Shown: positions 10,014 to 18,923 of the stretch, in pieces | Layout of the letters: each line of letters starts with the position of its first letter | Position numbering within the stretch: position 1 is the first letter of the stretch | DNA from: Myxococcus xanthus | Lineage (GTDB): Bacteria > Myxococcota > Myxococcia > Myxococcales > Myxococcaceae | NCBI RefSeq assembly: GCF_006402735.1 | Contig: NZ_CP017174.1 | Span: forward strand, 2,111,001 to 2,175,000 | Direction of reading: 5' to 3' | Length of the DNA: 64,000 nt | Translations under genes and position numbers: made by a program | The notes under the pieces: model-generated | Told to the model about the DNA's origin: nothing | The model's input: only the letters and a program-made list of their open reading frames with translations | The model's database searches: none

Positions 10014-10098
10014 GCGCGCCTCGCTCACCCGCATTGACGCGCTGCCTGACGCAGTCTCAACGCACGCATGCCGCAGCTACCGAACTTGGGGAAAGGAT
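10014..10098 (+). repeat. Solo right end of the integrase-core IS family (copy b)
   Basis: A diverged copy: GCGCGCCTCGCTCACCCGCA, tandem GACGCA motifs, then CAGCTACCGAACTTGGGG. It lies in the reading frame of the Cys-rich gene that follows and replaces that gene's beginning. Confidence 0.6.
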
Positions 10099-11001
10099 AC
10101 CGGCGGCACGTCGGGCGTGAGCGATGGCGTCTTCTGTGTCCCGACCACCTGCAAAGACGGCATCAAGACCGGGGGCGAGACCGACGTGGATTGCGGCGGG
10201 CCCGTCTGTGCGCGCTGTGGGAAGGGCAAGAGGTGTCACCAGCAGAGCGACTGCGACGTGGGCTTGACGTGTGACACGTCCACCTCGCCCCGCCGATGCG
10301 TGGCGTTCACCTGCGACGCGGGCAAGTACCTTGCCAATGACGTCTGTGTCGACGTGGGGATCGGCTACTGGTCTCCCGCGAACTCCAACGAGCGCCGTGC
10401 CTGCACGAACGCGCCCGCGAACGCGGAGTATACGAGTCCGGCGGCGACCCAGGCCGACTGTCCCTGGACGTGCAAGGCAGGTTACCGGCGCGACTCCACG
10501 GGCACGAAGTGCGTGGAAAGCAGCACGGCCCAGTTGCTCACGTGCGCGGCGGACGAAGTGGCAGTCGGCATCCACGGAAGGGCGGGCGCCTGGCTGGACG
10601 CGCTGGGGATGCGCTGTGCCCGCTCCGACTCCGGAACCATCATCGGCGCCGCGACGAGCGCCACCGCGATTGGCGGCTCGGGGGGCACGGCCTTCACCCG
10701 GGACTGCGGGCCGGGCGCCGTCCTTCACGAAGTCACTGGCATCAATGGTTGGGCGAAGGCCCCTGTGAATCAGTCCTGGTGGAGTGAAATCAACCTCTCG
10801 ACGATAGAGGTGTCGTGCAGGAACCTCCAGACAGGCGAGATCAACTCGCTGACCAAGGTGGGGGGGAGTAGCTCCTGCATCCTGGGGAAGGAGACGTACT
10901 CCTTCCAATGTGGCGGCAATGGCCTTGTTCGAGGCTTCGTGGTGGATAGCGCGAACACCTCCACGTACGTCGGCTACATGCTCGACCTGAGTTGCCGCTA
11001 G
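10099..11001 (+). pseudogene. Cys-rich protein with jacalin-like C-terminal region, 5' truncated
   Basis: The frame from 10099 encodes about 300 residues. It opens with Cys-rich repeats (CKDGIKTGGETDVDCGGPVC, CGKGKRCHQQSDC) common in myxobacterial surface proteins. A C-terminal half then carries VGIHGRAGAWLDALGMRC, a motif of bacterial jacalin-like or sugar-binding domains. The frame is open upstream to 9892, but that portion is the element repeat, not protein. No signal peptide remains, although all cysteine-rich relatives are secreted, so the gene has probably lost its start. The C-terminus looks complete (LDLSCR, stop). Confidence 0.65.
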
Positions 11002-11346
11002 GCACCCTCCGCTCGTCTCCGTCTCCACCTGAGCCAGAGTCCCAGCCCGGTGTCCGCGCCTCCCAGCCCACTCCAGCAGGAGGCAGGGAGGCCGGGGGCT
11101 GGCCAGGGCGTGGCTCGTGGAGCGGACATGTCGCTCGCGAACGTGAGGGAGCTGTGGTCGTACCAGGGGCATGGCGCCCCCATCCAGAAACCGTGCCAGC
11201 AAATCGTCGTGCTTCACATGGTATATTGAAAACTTCGCCCTCCTTGACTGGTGGATGGAGGGCGCTTTGATCTCAGGAGGGCCGACCCTCGCGGCAAGCC
11301 CACTCGTTCCACCAGTGTTTGACTTTTATAGGGAGATTCATTTCAA
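11002..11346. other. Intergenic region
   Basis: No supported gene. The last 60 bases before the diiron gene are clearly AT-richer (GTTTGACTTTTATAGGGAG at about 11317-11335) and probably hold its promoter, but no clear spacing to consensus boxes can be claimed. Confidence 0.4.
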
Positions 11347-12270
11347 ATGTTGAATCAAACTCCAGAATATCAATCCTGTCTCCAGAGTTCAGAGAAGGTC
11401 TCCTGGCGTCTTGATGACCTGTTGCCCAAGGACACGGTCCTGGATTTCAGCCACCGGTTCCTTTCGGATGCGCTGACGGGCGCGGAAGCCATTCCCTTCC
11501 TGAACGCTGAGGAGCGGCTGATGCTGAATCACATCCGCTCCAACAGCTATGCGCACCTGTTCCTGTTCCTGGAGGAGTACGCCGTGGCCCTGGCCGCCCA
11601 GCGCGCCAGCCTGGAGCTGCACGGGAACGCGACGCACATGCGCGCGCTCCTTCGCTTCACGGAGGAGGAGCTGAAGCACCAGCAGCTCTTCGCGCGCTTC
11701 ACCGGCGCGTTCGCCCGGGGGTTCAAAGTTGTCCCGGCCCTGCTCGACAACCACGTCGAGGTGGCACGGGCCATCATGGCGAAGTCGAACCTGGGGGTGC
11801 TCATTTTCAACCTGCACCTGGAGCTGATGACGCAGCAGCACTATCTGGAGACGGTCCGCGGAAACAAGACCGAGACGCTGGATCCGCTGTTCTGCAACCT
11901 GCTCAAGCACCACTGGCTCGAAGAGGCGCAGCACACCCGGCTGGACTTCCTGGAGGCGCAGAAGATCCTCGCCCGGGAACCCGATACCCTGGACGCGGCC
12001 CTCACGGAGTACGCGGAGTTGCTCCAGGCGCTGCGGGGGACGTTGAACGCCCAGCTCGCGCTCGATCTCCAGACGCTGGAGAAGGCGGTGGGGCGCACGT
12101 TCACCCCGGAGGAACACAAGCACCTGTCCGAGTCCCAGGAGCGCTCGTATGTCTGGGGTTTCATCGGAATGGGGATGAAGGCGCCCCTCTTCCTCTCACG
12201 CCTGCGCGCGCTCTCCCCCATCGCCGAGCAGCGCGTCCTGGAGTTGGCGCCGACGTATTACTGTGATTGA
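11347..12270 (+). CDS. Ferritin-fold diiron protein (AurF-like oxygenase candidate)
   Basis: 307 residues. Four helices carry regularly placed carboxylate and histidine ligands: LEEYA (helix 1), TEEELKHQQLF (helix 2), LHLELMTQQHY (helix 3) and HHWLEEAQHTRLDF (helix 4, a classic ExxH). This is the arrangement of non-haem diiron carboxylate proteins such as the N-oxygenase AurF. No signal peptide, so cytoplasmic. No pathway genes sit nearby, so the substrate is unknown; a role in stress or secondary metabolism is possible. The gene stands alone, with AT-rich DNA just upstream. Confidence 0.72.
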   Translation: MLNQTPEYQSCLQSSEKVSWRLDDLLPKDTVLDFSHRFLSDALTGAEAIPFLNAEERLMLNHIRSNSYAHLFLFLEEYAVALAAQRASLELHGNATHMRALLRFTEEELKHQQLFARFTGAFARGFKVVPALLDNHVEVARAIMAKSNLGVLIFNLHLELMTQQHYLETVRGNKTETLDPLFCNLLKHHWLEEAQHTRLDFLEAQKILAREPDTLDAALTEYAELLQALRGTLNAQLALDLQTLEKAVGRTFTPEEHKHLSESQERSYVWGFIGMGMKAPLFLSRLRALSPIAEQRVLELAPTYYCD

Positions 12271-12478
12271 GGGCGGGCTCCGGGACCGCCGCCTCGCCGT
12301 GCCGGTCCGGACGGGCCGCCCCTCTTCCGAGGTTGGCCTCGTCTGGCGCGGCGCGGTGGCGCACCAAGCGCGCGGGTGCATCAAGCGCCAGTGCCATGGG
12401 TCCTGGCTGTCCCTCGCCCGCTGGCACTGGGCCTCCCAATATCCTTCGAATTATGCTGCGGCGCACAGCGATGCCGAC

Positions 12479-13192
12479 ATGCAGTTCGCGAACTTCCCCA
12501 AGTTCGGTCGCGACGATGCGACATGGACCCGGGACGAGTTCGATAAGATTTATGAGCTGTTCTGGCTGAACATCTTCGGCCCGAAGTTGGTGGAGTCCGT
12601 AGGCCGGGAGCGGATGCTCTCGACGCCTGCGCACCTCGTGGAGGAACTGCCCAATGGTTCCGTTCTTCTGGTGCTGCGACCCACGGCCGCAGACTTCGAC
12701 AGCGACGAGGCGCGCGTGGTCCAAGCCCGCGCCCTTGTCCACCTACGGCCAGACCTCGACTTCGACACGGTGCTTCGCACGCTGAGGGAGCGCAGCGCCG
12801 CACTCGTACCCATCGAGCCGCGCTTCCACCCTGACGTGGCGCCGCTCCTTGCTCGGCTTCCGGACGAGTTCTCCCTGGGCAACAGGCAGCGAAAGATCGC
12901 CGAACTCAATGCCTTCCGACCGCCCGAGCCGGAAGAGTGGCTCCCGGTCGCCTTGCCGTCCGACGTGGAGAACCCGGAGCGCGTTCGCAGCCACTATGAA
13001 GACCTGTCAGAGGGCCTCGTGGCTGTGCTTCACACGGATGTGCCCTCCCTCATGGAGGAGACCCAGGTACGCGTGGGCAAGCGCGTCTGGCTGCCCTTCC
13101 TCCGTGCGCGCCGGTACATGCAGTCGCGCGAGTCGCTCTTGGCGTATTCGCTCACCCAGTTCTTCAAGGAGGCGGAGCGGTACCGGCCCTGA
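12479..13192 (+). CDS. Hypothetical protein, possibly 5' truncated
   Basis: 237 residues from ATG 12479; the frame stays open upstream to 12263 but those codons look non-coding. The product is acidic and Leu/Pro-rich: LNIFGPKLVE, STPAHLVEELPNGSVLLVL, HLRPDLDFDTVLRTLRERS. No signal peptide or membrane segment. I do not recognise the family; its size and isolated position recall myxobacterial immunity-type proteins, but that is a guess. No convincing ribosome binding site precedes the ATG, so the real start may have been lost in the junction with the diiron gene 200 bases upstream. Confidence 0.5.
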   Translation: MQFANFPKFGRDDATWTRDEFDKIYELFWLNIFGPKLVESVGRERMLSTPAHLVEELPNGSVLLVLRPTAADFDSDEARVVQARALVHLRPDLDFDTVLRTLRERSAALVPIEPRFHPDVAPLLARLPDEFSLGNRQRKIAELNAFRPPEPEEWLPVALPSDVENPERVRSHYEDLSEGLVAVLHTDVPSLMEETQVRVGKRVWLPFLRARRYMQSRESLLAYSLTQFFKEAERYRP

Positions 13193-13331
13193 CTCGGAGC
13201 TGCTGCTCGTCGCGCGCCAAGCGGTGTCGGTTGGCGCGCTGGGGGCACAGGCGCAGTCTGCCAACGTTTGCCGAATTGAATCCGCCTCTCTTGGGGCTGA
13301 CGGCTGCTTTCGTCGCGGTAATTGCCCCACC

Positions 13332-13404
13332 GGCGCCTCGCTCACTCGCCTTGACGCGGCCTGGATGCGCTCAGGATGCAGCGACCGAATATCGGGTAGG
13401 CACA
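13332..13404 (+). repeat. Solo right end of the integrase-core IS family (copy c)
   Basis: GGCGCCTCGCTCACTCGCCT ... GCAGCGACCGAATATCGGGT then AGGCACA. It lies between two convergent genes and ends eight bases before the stop of the pirin gene. Confidence 0.7.
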
Positions 13405-13411
13405 GGTCGGT

Positions 13412-14227
13412 TCACGCAACGTCCAGCCAGAGCGCGGCACCTGCACGGTCTGACGAGACGCTTACCGCGCCCGGGCCAACCTCCAGGCCTTCCCCGATCG
13501 CGAGTTCGAGGGTGGGCTCACTTCCAACCGCAGCGATCCGCAGTCGTGACGTCATCGCGAGCAGATAGCCTTGGCGCGCCCGGTCGACGATAAGAGTCTC
13601 CTCGCTACCCGGAACGAGATCCACCCACCACAATCGCGCATCGGCTCGGAGCGGCATTTCGGGATCGCCCGCCAGCAACTGGCGACCTTGGCCCGCGAGC
13701 TCGCGAGTGAAGTACGCGGGCGCCCCGCCGAACGTGTTCGGCTGAAACCAAATCTGCAGCATTCGCGTCGGCTGGTCGGTGTCGTTGCCTTCGGCGTGGA
13801 CGATTCCGCTGCGTGCAGAGATCAACTGAGCGGACCTGGGTCCGAGGGTCACGCCGTGCGCCTGATCACCGTGATGCGACAATGATCCGTCGACTACGAC
13901 GCTGAGAATATCCATCTCGCGATGCGGGTGGATTGGGAAGCGCGAGTGCGGCGCGAACGTCGCGTCAGCGAGCACGAGAACGGGTCCCATGCGTCGCCCT
14001 TCTCCTGCCCTTGGGCCCACCGTCGCGACGAAGTGATCTCGAAGCGAGAGCCACGACAGCGTGGTGGTGGGAAGAGATTCGATGGTGCGATGAACGAGGT
14101 GGGGCATCGATTGTCTCCTAGGCCGAAAGCATCCGGACAGCGCGAGGGCGCCGCCCCCGATCAGGACGGCGCGCTTGGACAACGTCACGCCTTGATTCCG
14201 AAGGGGGCGTTGATCACGTAGCACCAT
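13412..14227 (-). CDS. Pirin-family cupin, probable lipoprotein
   Basis: About 271 residues if ATG 14227 is used; GTG 14188 is an alternative. The N-terminus reads SKRAVLIGGGALALSGC, a lipoprotein-type signal that is unusual for pirins. The body has the pirin metal site (FPIHPHREMDILSVVVDG, then HHGD and GIVHAEGN) and the second cupin (MLQIWFQP). Pirins are Fe-binding cupins; several act as quercetin dioxygenases or redox sensors. The gene is divergent from a LysR-type regulator with about 146 bases between, the usual layout for a LysR-controlled target. An element end sits just past the stop. Confidence 0.8.
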   Translation of the reverse strand: MVLRDQRPLRNQGVTLSKRAVLIGGGALALSGCFRPRRQSMPHLVHRTIESLPTTTLSWLSLRDHFVATVGPRAGEGRRMGPVLVLADATFAPHSRFPIHPHREMDILSVVVDGSLSHHGDQAHGVTLGPRSAQLISARSGIVHAEGNDTDQPTRMLQIWFQPNTFGGAPAYFTRELAGQGRQLLAGDPEMPLRADARLWWVDLVPGSEETLIVDRARQGYLLAMTSRLRIAAVGSEPTLELAIGEGLEVGPGAVSVSSDRAGAALWLDVA

Positions 14228-14348
14228 CCCTCGTCTGCCCCGCTCCGCATGACGTCCGACTTCATCGTAGTTCTCCTGGGTCCGTCGTCGAATGACGGTA
14301 CCCACGATGAATAGTTGTTGTCGACGCGATTGATGACTCCGCGTCTTT

Positions 14349-14363
14349 GCACATATCATGTGC
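14349..14363. promoter_or_regulatory. Inverted repeat in pirin/LysR divergent region
   Basis: GCACAT-N3-ATGTGC is a perfect repeat, and a further GCACATG half-site overlaps the regulator start codon at about 14370-14376. A LysR protein commonly binds such sites to control itself and the divergent gene. Confidence 0.5.
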
Positions 14364-14373
14364 GTTCATGCAC

Positions 14374-15198
14374 ATGTCGTGGGACGAGATCCAGACCATC
14401 GAGGCACTGGTACGAACGGGCAGCGTCGAGGCAGCCGGGCGCGAGCTCTTGCTGCGACACTCGTCGGTGTCCCGCCGCATCGCTGGACTCGAAGCGAGGT
14501 ACGGGGCGGTGCTGTTCGTGCGCGGCTCGCGGCTTGTGCCGACCCCGCTGGCGGCGGAAATCGCGCTCCGCGCCGGATCGATGCGAACCCAAGCAACCGA
14601 GGTGGCGGGTCTGTTGACCGCGGAGCAGCGGGGACGGCAGCAGCGAGTGGTGATTACGACGAGCGACGTCCTGGCTCCGCTCTTGTTTCTGGCGCTGTCC
14701 ACCATCTCACCGACGCAATCCGTGGAAGTACTGGTGAGCGACCAGGAGATGGCTCTGGTGCCGGGACGCGTCGACCTCGCGCTTCGTCCGAAGCACGAAC
14801 CGGGTGGCGCGCTACGTGGACGTCGGCTTGGACGGTTGCGGATCGGGGTCTATCGAAGGTCCAGCGGGACGGCGAACTGGATACTTCCGAGCTCGGCCCT
14901 CCGCGCCAAGACCTCGATGCAGTGGTGGCGCTTTGTTCCGAAGGAGGCACCCGAATCCGTTCTGTGTGACTCGCTGCTCGGGATTCGAGATGCCTGCTGT
15001 GCCGGACTCGGACTCGCGGCATTTCCGAGCTTTCTCGCTCATGGAGACCCTCGGCTCCGATTGGAGAGAGAGCTCGAAGGAGGACCTCCGCTCTGGCTCC
15101 TCGCGCCGGCTGCTCGCGAGGGGGCAAGGGGCCTCAAGGGGACGCAGGACGCCCTCTTCCGGGCCCTGCGCGCGACCGAAGGGGCCTTCGCGAAGTAG
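14374..15198 (+). CDS. LysR-family transcriptional regulator
   Basis: 274 residues from ATG 14374 (WDEIQTIEALVRTGSVEAAG follows at once). The winged helix-turn-helix covers residues about 2-60, with the recognition region RHSSVSRRIAGLEARYG and LFVRGSRLVPTP. The C-terminal effector domain is present (VDLALRPK; GLGLAAFPSFLA). The gene probably regulates the divergent pirin gene and itself through the inverted repeat at 14349-14363. The upstream TTG/ATG codons at 14347 and 14368 lie inside that repeat and are less likely starts. The effector is unknown. Confidence 0.85.
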   Translation: MSWDEIQTIEALVRTGSVEAAGRELLLRHSSVSRRIAGLEARYGAVLFVRGSRLVPTPLAAEIALRAGSMRTQATEVAGLLTAEQRGRQQRVVITTSDVLAPLLFLALSTISPTQSVEVLVSDQEMALVPGRVDLALRPKHEPGGALRGRRLGRLRIGVYRRSSGTANWILPSSALRAKTSMQWWRFVPKEAPESVLCDSLLGIRDACCAGLGLAAFPSFLAHGDPRLRLERELEGGPPLWLLAPAAREGARGLKGTQDALFRALRATEGAFAK

Positions 15199-15250
15199 GG
15201 TCAGCGGGCCACGGCACGTCGGTATCAACGCTCGGCGAAGATGAAGTCCC

Positions 15251-16544
15251 TGTGCCTGCCCAAAATTCGGTCGCTGCGTCACGGGTGCGTCAAAACGCAC
15301 GCCATGACGGGGCGCAACAGGTCCAACGGACCGTCGGGCCCTCTCTCATTCATGACGGGTGCGGAACTTCGCCCGGGCCAGTGCCCTTGATGCCGCCGCT
15401 ATCCTCATGGAGGGCGCACCTGTGGCTACCGACGGGGCGCAGCAGGAATCTGGCTTGCCTGCTACGGCCAGTCAGAACGGCAGGATGCGGGTATTCGTAA
15501 AGGCGCTGGCCGAGGCGATACGCTCGGCCCTGCGGAGCCGTTCGGAGCTGGTGCTGGAGAACCTGGCTCTTCGCCAGCAGCTCGCAGTCTTCTGTGAGAA
15601 GCGCCCATCCCCGAGGCTTGCCCGGGGCGACCGCCTCTTCTGGGTCGTTCTCCAACGCCTCTGGAAGGGTTGGCGGAGGCCACTGTGCTTGGTGCAGCCG
15701 GCGACAGTGGTGAAGTGGCATCGGATGGGCTTTCGGCTCTTCTGGCGCTGGAAGTCCTGGAGTCGGGTGGGGCGGCCTCGGACAACTCCACTGGGGATGG
15801 ACGTAGGCCAGACAATGGTCGCTCGGTACGTGCCCAGACCGAGAAGGGGAGCGCCGAACCCATCGCCCTCATGGCGAAGCTTCTTGCGCTTGCATCTGGC
15901 GGAGTCTGCGGGGATGGACTTCTTTGTCATTCCCACCGCGACGTTCGGAGTTCTGCTGGGATTCGTGGTGGTGAGTCACCGGGACAGGCGAATCCTCCAC
16001 CTCAACGTGACAGCGCACCCGCCGGAGGAATGGACGAAGCAGCAGTTGCGAGAGGCCTTCCCTTGGGCCAGCGCTCCGCGGTATTTGCACCGAGATAGGG
16101 ACAAGCTCTACACCGAAGGGGTTCGTGCCACTCTCACCCATCTTGGGGCTCGCGAGGTGCCGAGTTCAGCACGTTGTCCGTGGCAGAATCCCTATGCGGA
16201 GAGAGTCATCGGCTCGATTCGCAGGGAACTGCTGGACCATGTCGTCGTCTTGCACGAGTCCCACGCTCGGCGCCTGCTGCGCGAGTACCAGCGTTACTAC
16301 AATGCGAGCCGGACGCACCTGTCGCTCGGTAACACTCTCACGGACCTGCGCCTGCCTCACCATCCTGCCTACCTTCGCAGGAAGGGAGGGGGGCCACACG
16401 CAGGCAGAGAGGCGTTGAGACGTCTGGTCCGGGCGTAATTCCGACCTCAATCAAGCAGGAGAGAGGTCCCGGCGACTCGTCGTGCGCATCGCTCACCGTC
16501 ATGACGCGCGTTTTGACGCAGCGACCGAATTTTGGGTAGGCACA
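15251..16544 (+). mobile_element. Integrase-core insertion sequence, copy A
   Basis: 1294 bp with 31-base terminal inverted repeats that differ at a single position; the left repeat starts TGTGCCTGCCCAAAATTCGG and the right is its complement with A for G. Other copies in the window (C, 38330-39850; E, 51738-53240) have the same right end but a diverged left end. The right end abuts the gas-vesicle terminator hairpin. No target duplication recognised. Confidence 0.85.
15485..16438 (+). pseudogene. Integrase-core (rve) DDE transposase with internal deletion (copy A)
   Basis: 317 residues, against 345 in copies C and E. The N-terminal region LENLALRQQLAVF and the catalytic residues (GMDFF Asp, HRDRDKLY Asp, NPYAERVIG Glu) are all present. 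About 30 residues before the core (the segment with WGAPRIHGELLKL in other copies) are deleted in frame. The C-terminal tail diverges after THLSLG. The frame is open further upstream to 15359, but the common start is ATG 15485. Activity is doubtful because a DNA-binding segment is missing. Confidence 0.75.
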
Positions 16545-16578
16545 AGGGGTCCGCGCGAGTCTTGCGCGTGCGGCCCCT
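16545..16578 (-). terminator. Hairpin terminator of the gas-vesicle operon
   Basis: Arms AGGGGTCCGCGCG and CGCGTGCGGCCCCT pair around a short loop, two bases beyond the gvpJ stop codon. There is no U-run, so it may act as an mRNA 3' stabiliser as much as a terminator. IS copy A begins at the next base. Confidence 0.55.
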
Positions 16579-16580
16579 CC

Positions 16581-16946
16581 CTACACCTTCTTGGCCTTGG
16601 GCGCGCGCCTGGTCGTGGGGGAGGGCTTGGGCGCAGCACGTGGGGCCGGAGCCGCCGCGGGCGCCTGAGCCGCCGAGAGCTGCTGTCGTGCACGGGAGCT
16701 GAAGTTGGGGTTGGTCGTCCACCAGTCCAGGCCCATCTCCTGCGCCCGCTCCACCGAGCAGATGATCAGTCGGATCTGGATGGTCAGCAGCTCGACGTTC
16801 GTCAGATTGATCTTGATGTCCCCGGTGATGACGATGCCCTTGTCCAGCACCCGCTCGAGGATGTCGGCCACGGAGCTGCCGCGGGTCGAGGTGGGCGGGT
16901 AGTGTCGCTGAGGGGGCGTCGTCACGGGATCGTCGATTTGGGCCAT
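16581..16946 (-). CDS. gvpJ: Gas vesicle protein GvpJ (GvpA family)
   Basis: 121 residues. Residues about 25-75 form the GvpA fold (ADILERVLDKGIVITGDI, then VELLTIQIRLIICSVERAQE). GvpJ-type proteins nucleate or cap the gas-vesicle shell and are minor components. The C-terminal 45 residues are an Ala/Pro/Lys-rich tail not found in GvpA. It is the last gene of the operon, 34 bases after gvpK, followed directly by a hairpin. Confidence 0.85.
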   Translation of the reverse strand: MAQIDDPVTTPPQRHYPPTSTRGSSVADILERVLDKGIVITGDIKINLTNVELLTIQIRLIICSVERAQEMGLDWWTTNPNFSSRARQQLSAAQAPAAAPAPRAAPKPSPTTRRAPKAKKV

Positions 16947-16980
16947 GGCTCCTCGCTCTCTGTCCGCTGCTCGGCCAGCC

Positions 16981-17307
16981 TCACAGCGTCGTGCCCAGCG
17001 GCCCGAGGTCCAGATTCAGGTCCTCGTCCGTCAGGTGGAATTGCTTCTTCAAGTCATCCATCTGCTCCTGCAGGCGCAGGAAGGTGACGCCCAGCCGCTC
17101 AATCTGCTCCTCGCTCAGTGAGCCGGCGTCAATCCGTCGCAGCGCCTGCCTCTCCAGCAACTGGCGGATGAGCTCGACGACGGCGAGCACCAGCCGCACC
17201 AGCCCGGCCTGGACGTTCTCCTCGTCCAGTTCCAGCTTGGGCGGCTTCGTCGGCTCCAACGCTCGGGCGAGCTCCTCCACCGCCTGTGGTGCGCCCTCGA
17301 CTGCCAT
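16981..17307 (-). CDS. gvpK: Gas vesicle protein GvpK
   Basis: 108 residues of the GvpK family, an essential minor assembly protein. Seen: NVQAGLVRLVLAVVELIRQL, LLERQALRRIDAGSLSEEQI, ERLGVTFLRLQEQM, in the usual order and length. The protein is helical and cytoplasmic. It lies 48 bases downstream of the gvpS-like gene. Confidence 0.92.
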   Translation of the reverse strand: MAVEGAPQAVEELARALEPTKPPKLELDEENVQAGLVRLVLAVVELIRQLLERQALRRIDAGSLSEEQIERLGVTFLRLQEQMDDLKKQFHLTDEDLNLDLGPLGTTL

Positions 17308-17355
17308 GGTTCACCCCGTCTCCCATCCCGCGCGTGGGCGGGTCCTCCACCCGCC

Positions 17356-17577
17356 TCACTGCAAGCGCTGCGGATGTTCGGGAAGGGTGCCCACCTCCAG
17401 CGCCGTCTCCACCGAGGTCAACAGCAGCCGCAGGCCCAGGTAGATGAGGTCCACGTCGGCCACCGAAATCACCAGGTCACCGCTGATGACCACGCCCTTG
17501 TTGAGCACCCGGTCCAGCAACTCCAACACCGAGGCGCGCTCCTGCTGTGCCTCGGGTGTCGTCGCCTGCCCGTTCAT
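17356..17577 (-). CDS. Small GvpA-family protein (GvpS/GvpM-like)
   Basis: 73 residues. The GvpA-type core reads LELLDRVLNKGVVISGDLVI then VDLIYLGLRLLLTSVETA. It lacks the long tail of GvpJ and resembles the minor shell proteins called GvpS in actinobacteria and GvpM in haloarchaea; the exact subgroup cannot be fixed by eye. The ATG overlaps the gvpG stop by four bases (ATGA), which implies translational coupling. Confidence 0.82.
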   Translation of the reverse strand: MNGQATTPEAQQERASVLELLDRVLNKGVVISGDLVISVADVDLIYLGLRLLLTSVETALEVGTLPEHPQRLQ

Positions 17578-17855
17578 CTGTTCTCACCTCCAGGGCCTGT
17601 TTTAGGAGTCGCAGGCCCTGCCCCTTCCTGTGCTTCCTTCAACGCGTCCAGGCGGTCGAGCAGCTGCGACTCCTGCTCGTCGAACTGCTCCTCCGTGATC
17701 TCGCCGCGCTCGAGCTCCCGGTACAGGTCGCTCAGGCGGGTGCGGAGGTCGGTCTGCTCCTTGGCCTGTTCGTCCTGCACGGCCTTGTGCACCGAGCGGA
17801 AGATCCACGAGATGCTCCGGGCAGGGGCCATCAGGATGTCGTCCAGGATGATCAA
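17574..17855 (-). CDS. gvpG: Gas vesicle protein GvpG
   Basis: 93 residues, starting at a TTG that overlaps the gvpF stop (TTGA, 17852-17855). The N-terminus (ILDDILMAPARSISWIFRSV) and the charged helical middle (LYRELERGEITEEQFDEQE) are typical of GvpG, an accessory protein that binds GvpF/L during assembly. The C-terminal Gly/Pro tail is variable. Confidence 0.9.
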   Translation of the reverse strand: MIILDDILMAPARSISWIFRSVHKAVQDEQAKEQTDLRTRLSDLYRELERGEITEEQFDEQESQLLDRLDALKEAQEGAGPATPKTGPGGENR

Positions 17856-18661
17856 GGTGCCCCCTGCGCTGCCTCTTCCACCTCTTCGAAGTGGATTCGC
17901 AGCTGGGTGAAGTTGTACGGCGGCCAGGGGCCGGTCACGTCCACCTGGAAGTTCTCGGGCAGCGTCGCGCCCAGCTTCTCCACGGTCGCGTTGAAGGCGT
18001 CGACCTTCTTTTGTGGCACCAGCGCGGCCAGATTCACCACCTCCGACTCATTGCGCGGCTCGTTGACCACGGTCTGCCTGGCCACGGACTCGATTCCATC
18101 GAGCACCTTGTCGGCGGTCGCCTCACGGAAGCCGTTGAGCAGGTCGACGAAGTACTTCCCCAGCTCGATCTTCTCTTCGCGCGACGGTTCCCCCTCGCGG
18201 TAGAGGTCGTCCCGCATCGCCTTGAGCTCGGGGAAGGCGTTGACGTAGTACCCGAACGCATTGGGGGCGCTCAGCCGGATCCGAAGGCCCATCTCCACAT
18301 TCCCACTCACCGCACGGAGTTGCGTGAGGAAGTCGTTCGCGTGCTCGGCCAGCAGGTTCCGGACCTCCCGTTCGCTGCCGGCAATGATGCCGAACGCGAC
18401 CGGCAGCATCGGCGCCTGGTCCATCACCTGGCCCAGCACTGCGCTGTGGGTGCTGAGGTGTTTACGCTCCGGCCGAAGCGACTGCTGCTCGATATTGCTG
18501 ACGATGGCCGCCAGCTTTCCGGACGTCACCGGGTGCACGTCTGCCCCCTGGATGCCGGGAGTGTCGAGGTTCAGCGAGTCGACCACCTCTATCGGAACCA
18601 CCGCGTACAGGTAGCGTCCCTCCGGGGTGGACTTCTCGTGTCGAGTCTTGGCGCGTGGCAT
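17852..18661 (-). CDS. gvpF: Gas vesicle protein GvpF/GvpL (first of three)
   Basis: 269 residues. Family hallmarks are the opening GRYLYAVVP, the middle VLPVAFGII and ERE, EMGLRI, and the closing VTGPWPPYNF. GvpF is a two-domain protein that contacts GvpA and sits on the gas-facing side during assembly. The ATG lies 30 bases after the gvpA stop, while the 3' end overlaps gvpG by four bases. It is the most GvpF-like of the three paralogues. Confidence 0.92.
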   Translation of the reverse strand: MPRAKTRHEKSTPEGRYLYAVVPIEVVDSLNLDTPGIQGADVHPVTSGKLAAIVSNIEQQSLRPERKHLSTHSAVLGQVMDQAPMLPVAFGIIAGSEREVRNLLAEHANDFLTQLRAVSGNVEMGLRIRLSAPNAFGYYVNAFPELKAMRDDLYREGEPSREEKIELGKYFVDLLNGFREATADKVLDGIESVARQTVVNEPRNESEVVNLAALVPQKKVDAFNATVEKLGATLPENFQVDVTGPWPPYNFTQLRIHFEEVEEAAQGAP

Positions 18662-18691
18662 GACGTTGTCCTGTCCTGTTCAGGTGGAGGT

Positions 18692-18916
18692 TCAGACCGC
18701 GACAGGCGCAGCCGCAGCGGCGGTGAGGCCGATGGCGTCGGCGTACTTGAGGTAGGTCTCGATCGAAGCGATCACGACGCGTGCCTCGATAGAGAGCACC
18801 TCGATGCCGACCAGCGAGACCTTCACCCAGGCATCGACCACGATTCCCTTGTCCAGGATCCGGTCGATGACGTCGGCCGTCGAGGACGTCCCGGTAGAAG
18901 TTGAGACGTTTGCCAT
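18692..18916 (-). CDS. gvpA: Major gas vesicle shell protein GvpA
   Basis: 74 residues with the nearly invariant GvpA sequence: [20 protein letters not shown] then [20 protein letters not shown]. It polymerises into the ribbed, gas-permeable, water-excluding shell. The short Ser/Thr N-terminus and Ala-rich tail are normal. It lies seven bases after the upstream gvpL and carries no visible promoter of its own, so the most abundant protein depends on the operon promoter or an internal one not recognised here. Confidence 0.95.
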   Translation of the reverse strand: MANVSTSTGTSSTADVIDRILDKGIVVDAWVKVSLVGIEVLSIEARVVIASIETYLKYADAIGLTAAAAAPVAV

Positions 18917-18923
18917 GACGTAT

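Noticed and set aside
16545..16578. Hairpin as part of the IS copy A terminal repeat
   Set aside because: The IS repeat ends at 16544, defined by its 31-base match to the left end; the hairpin is separate and adjoins gvpJ.
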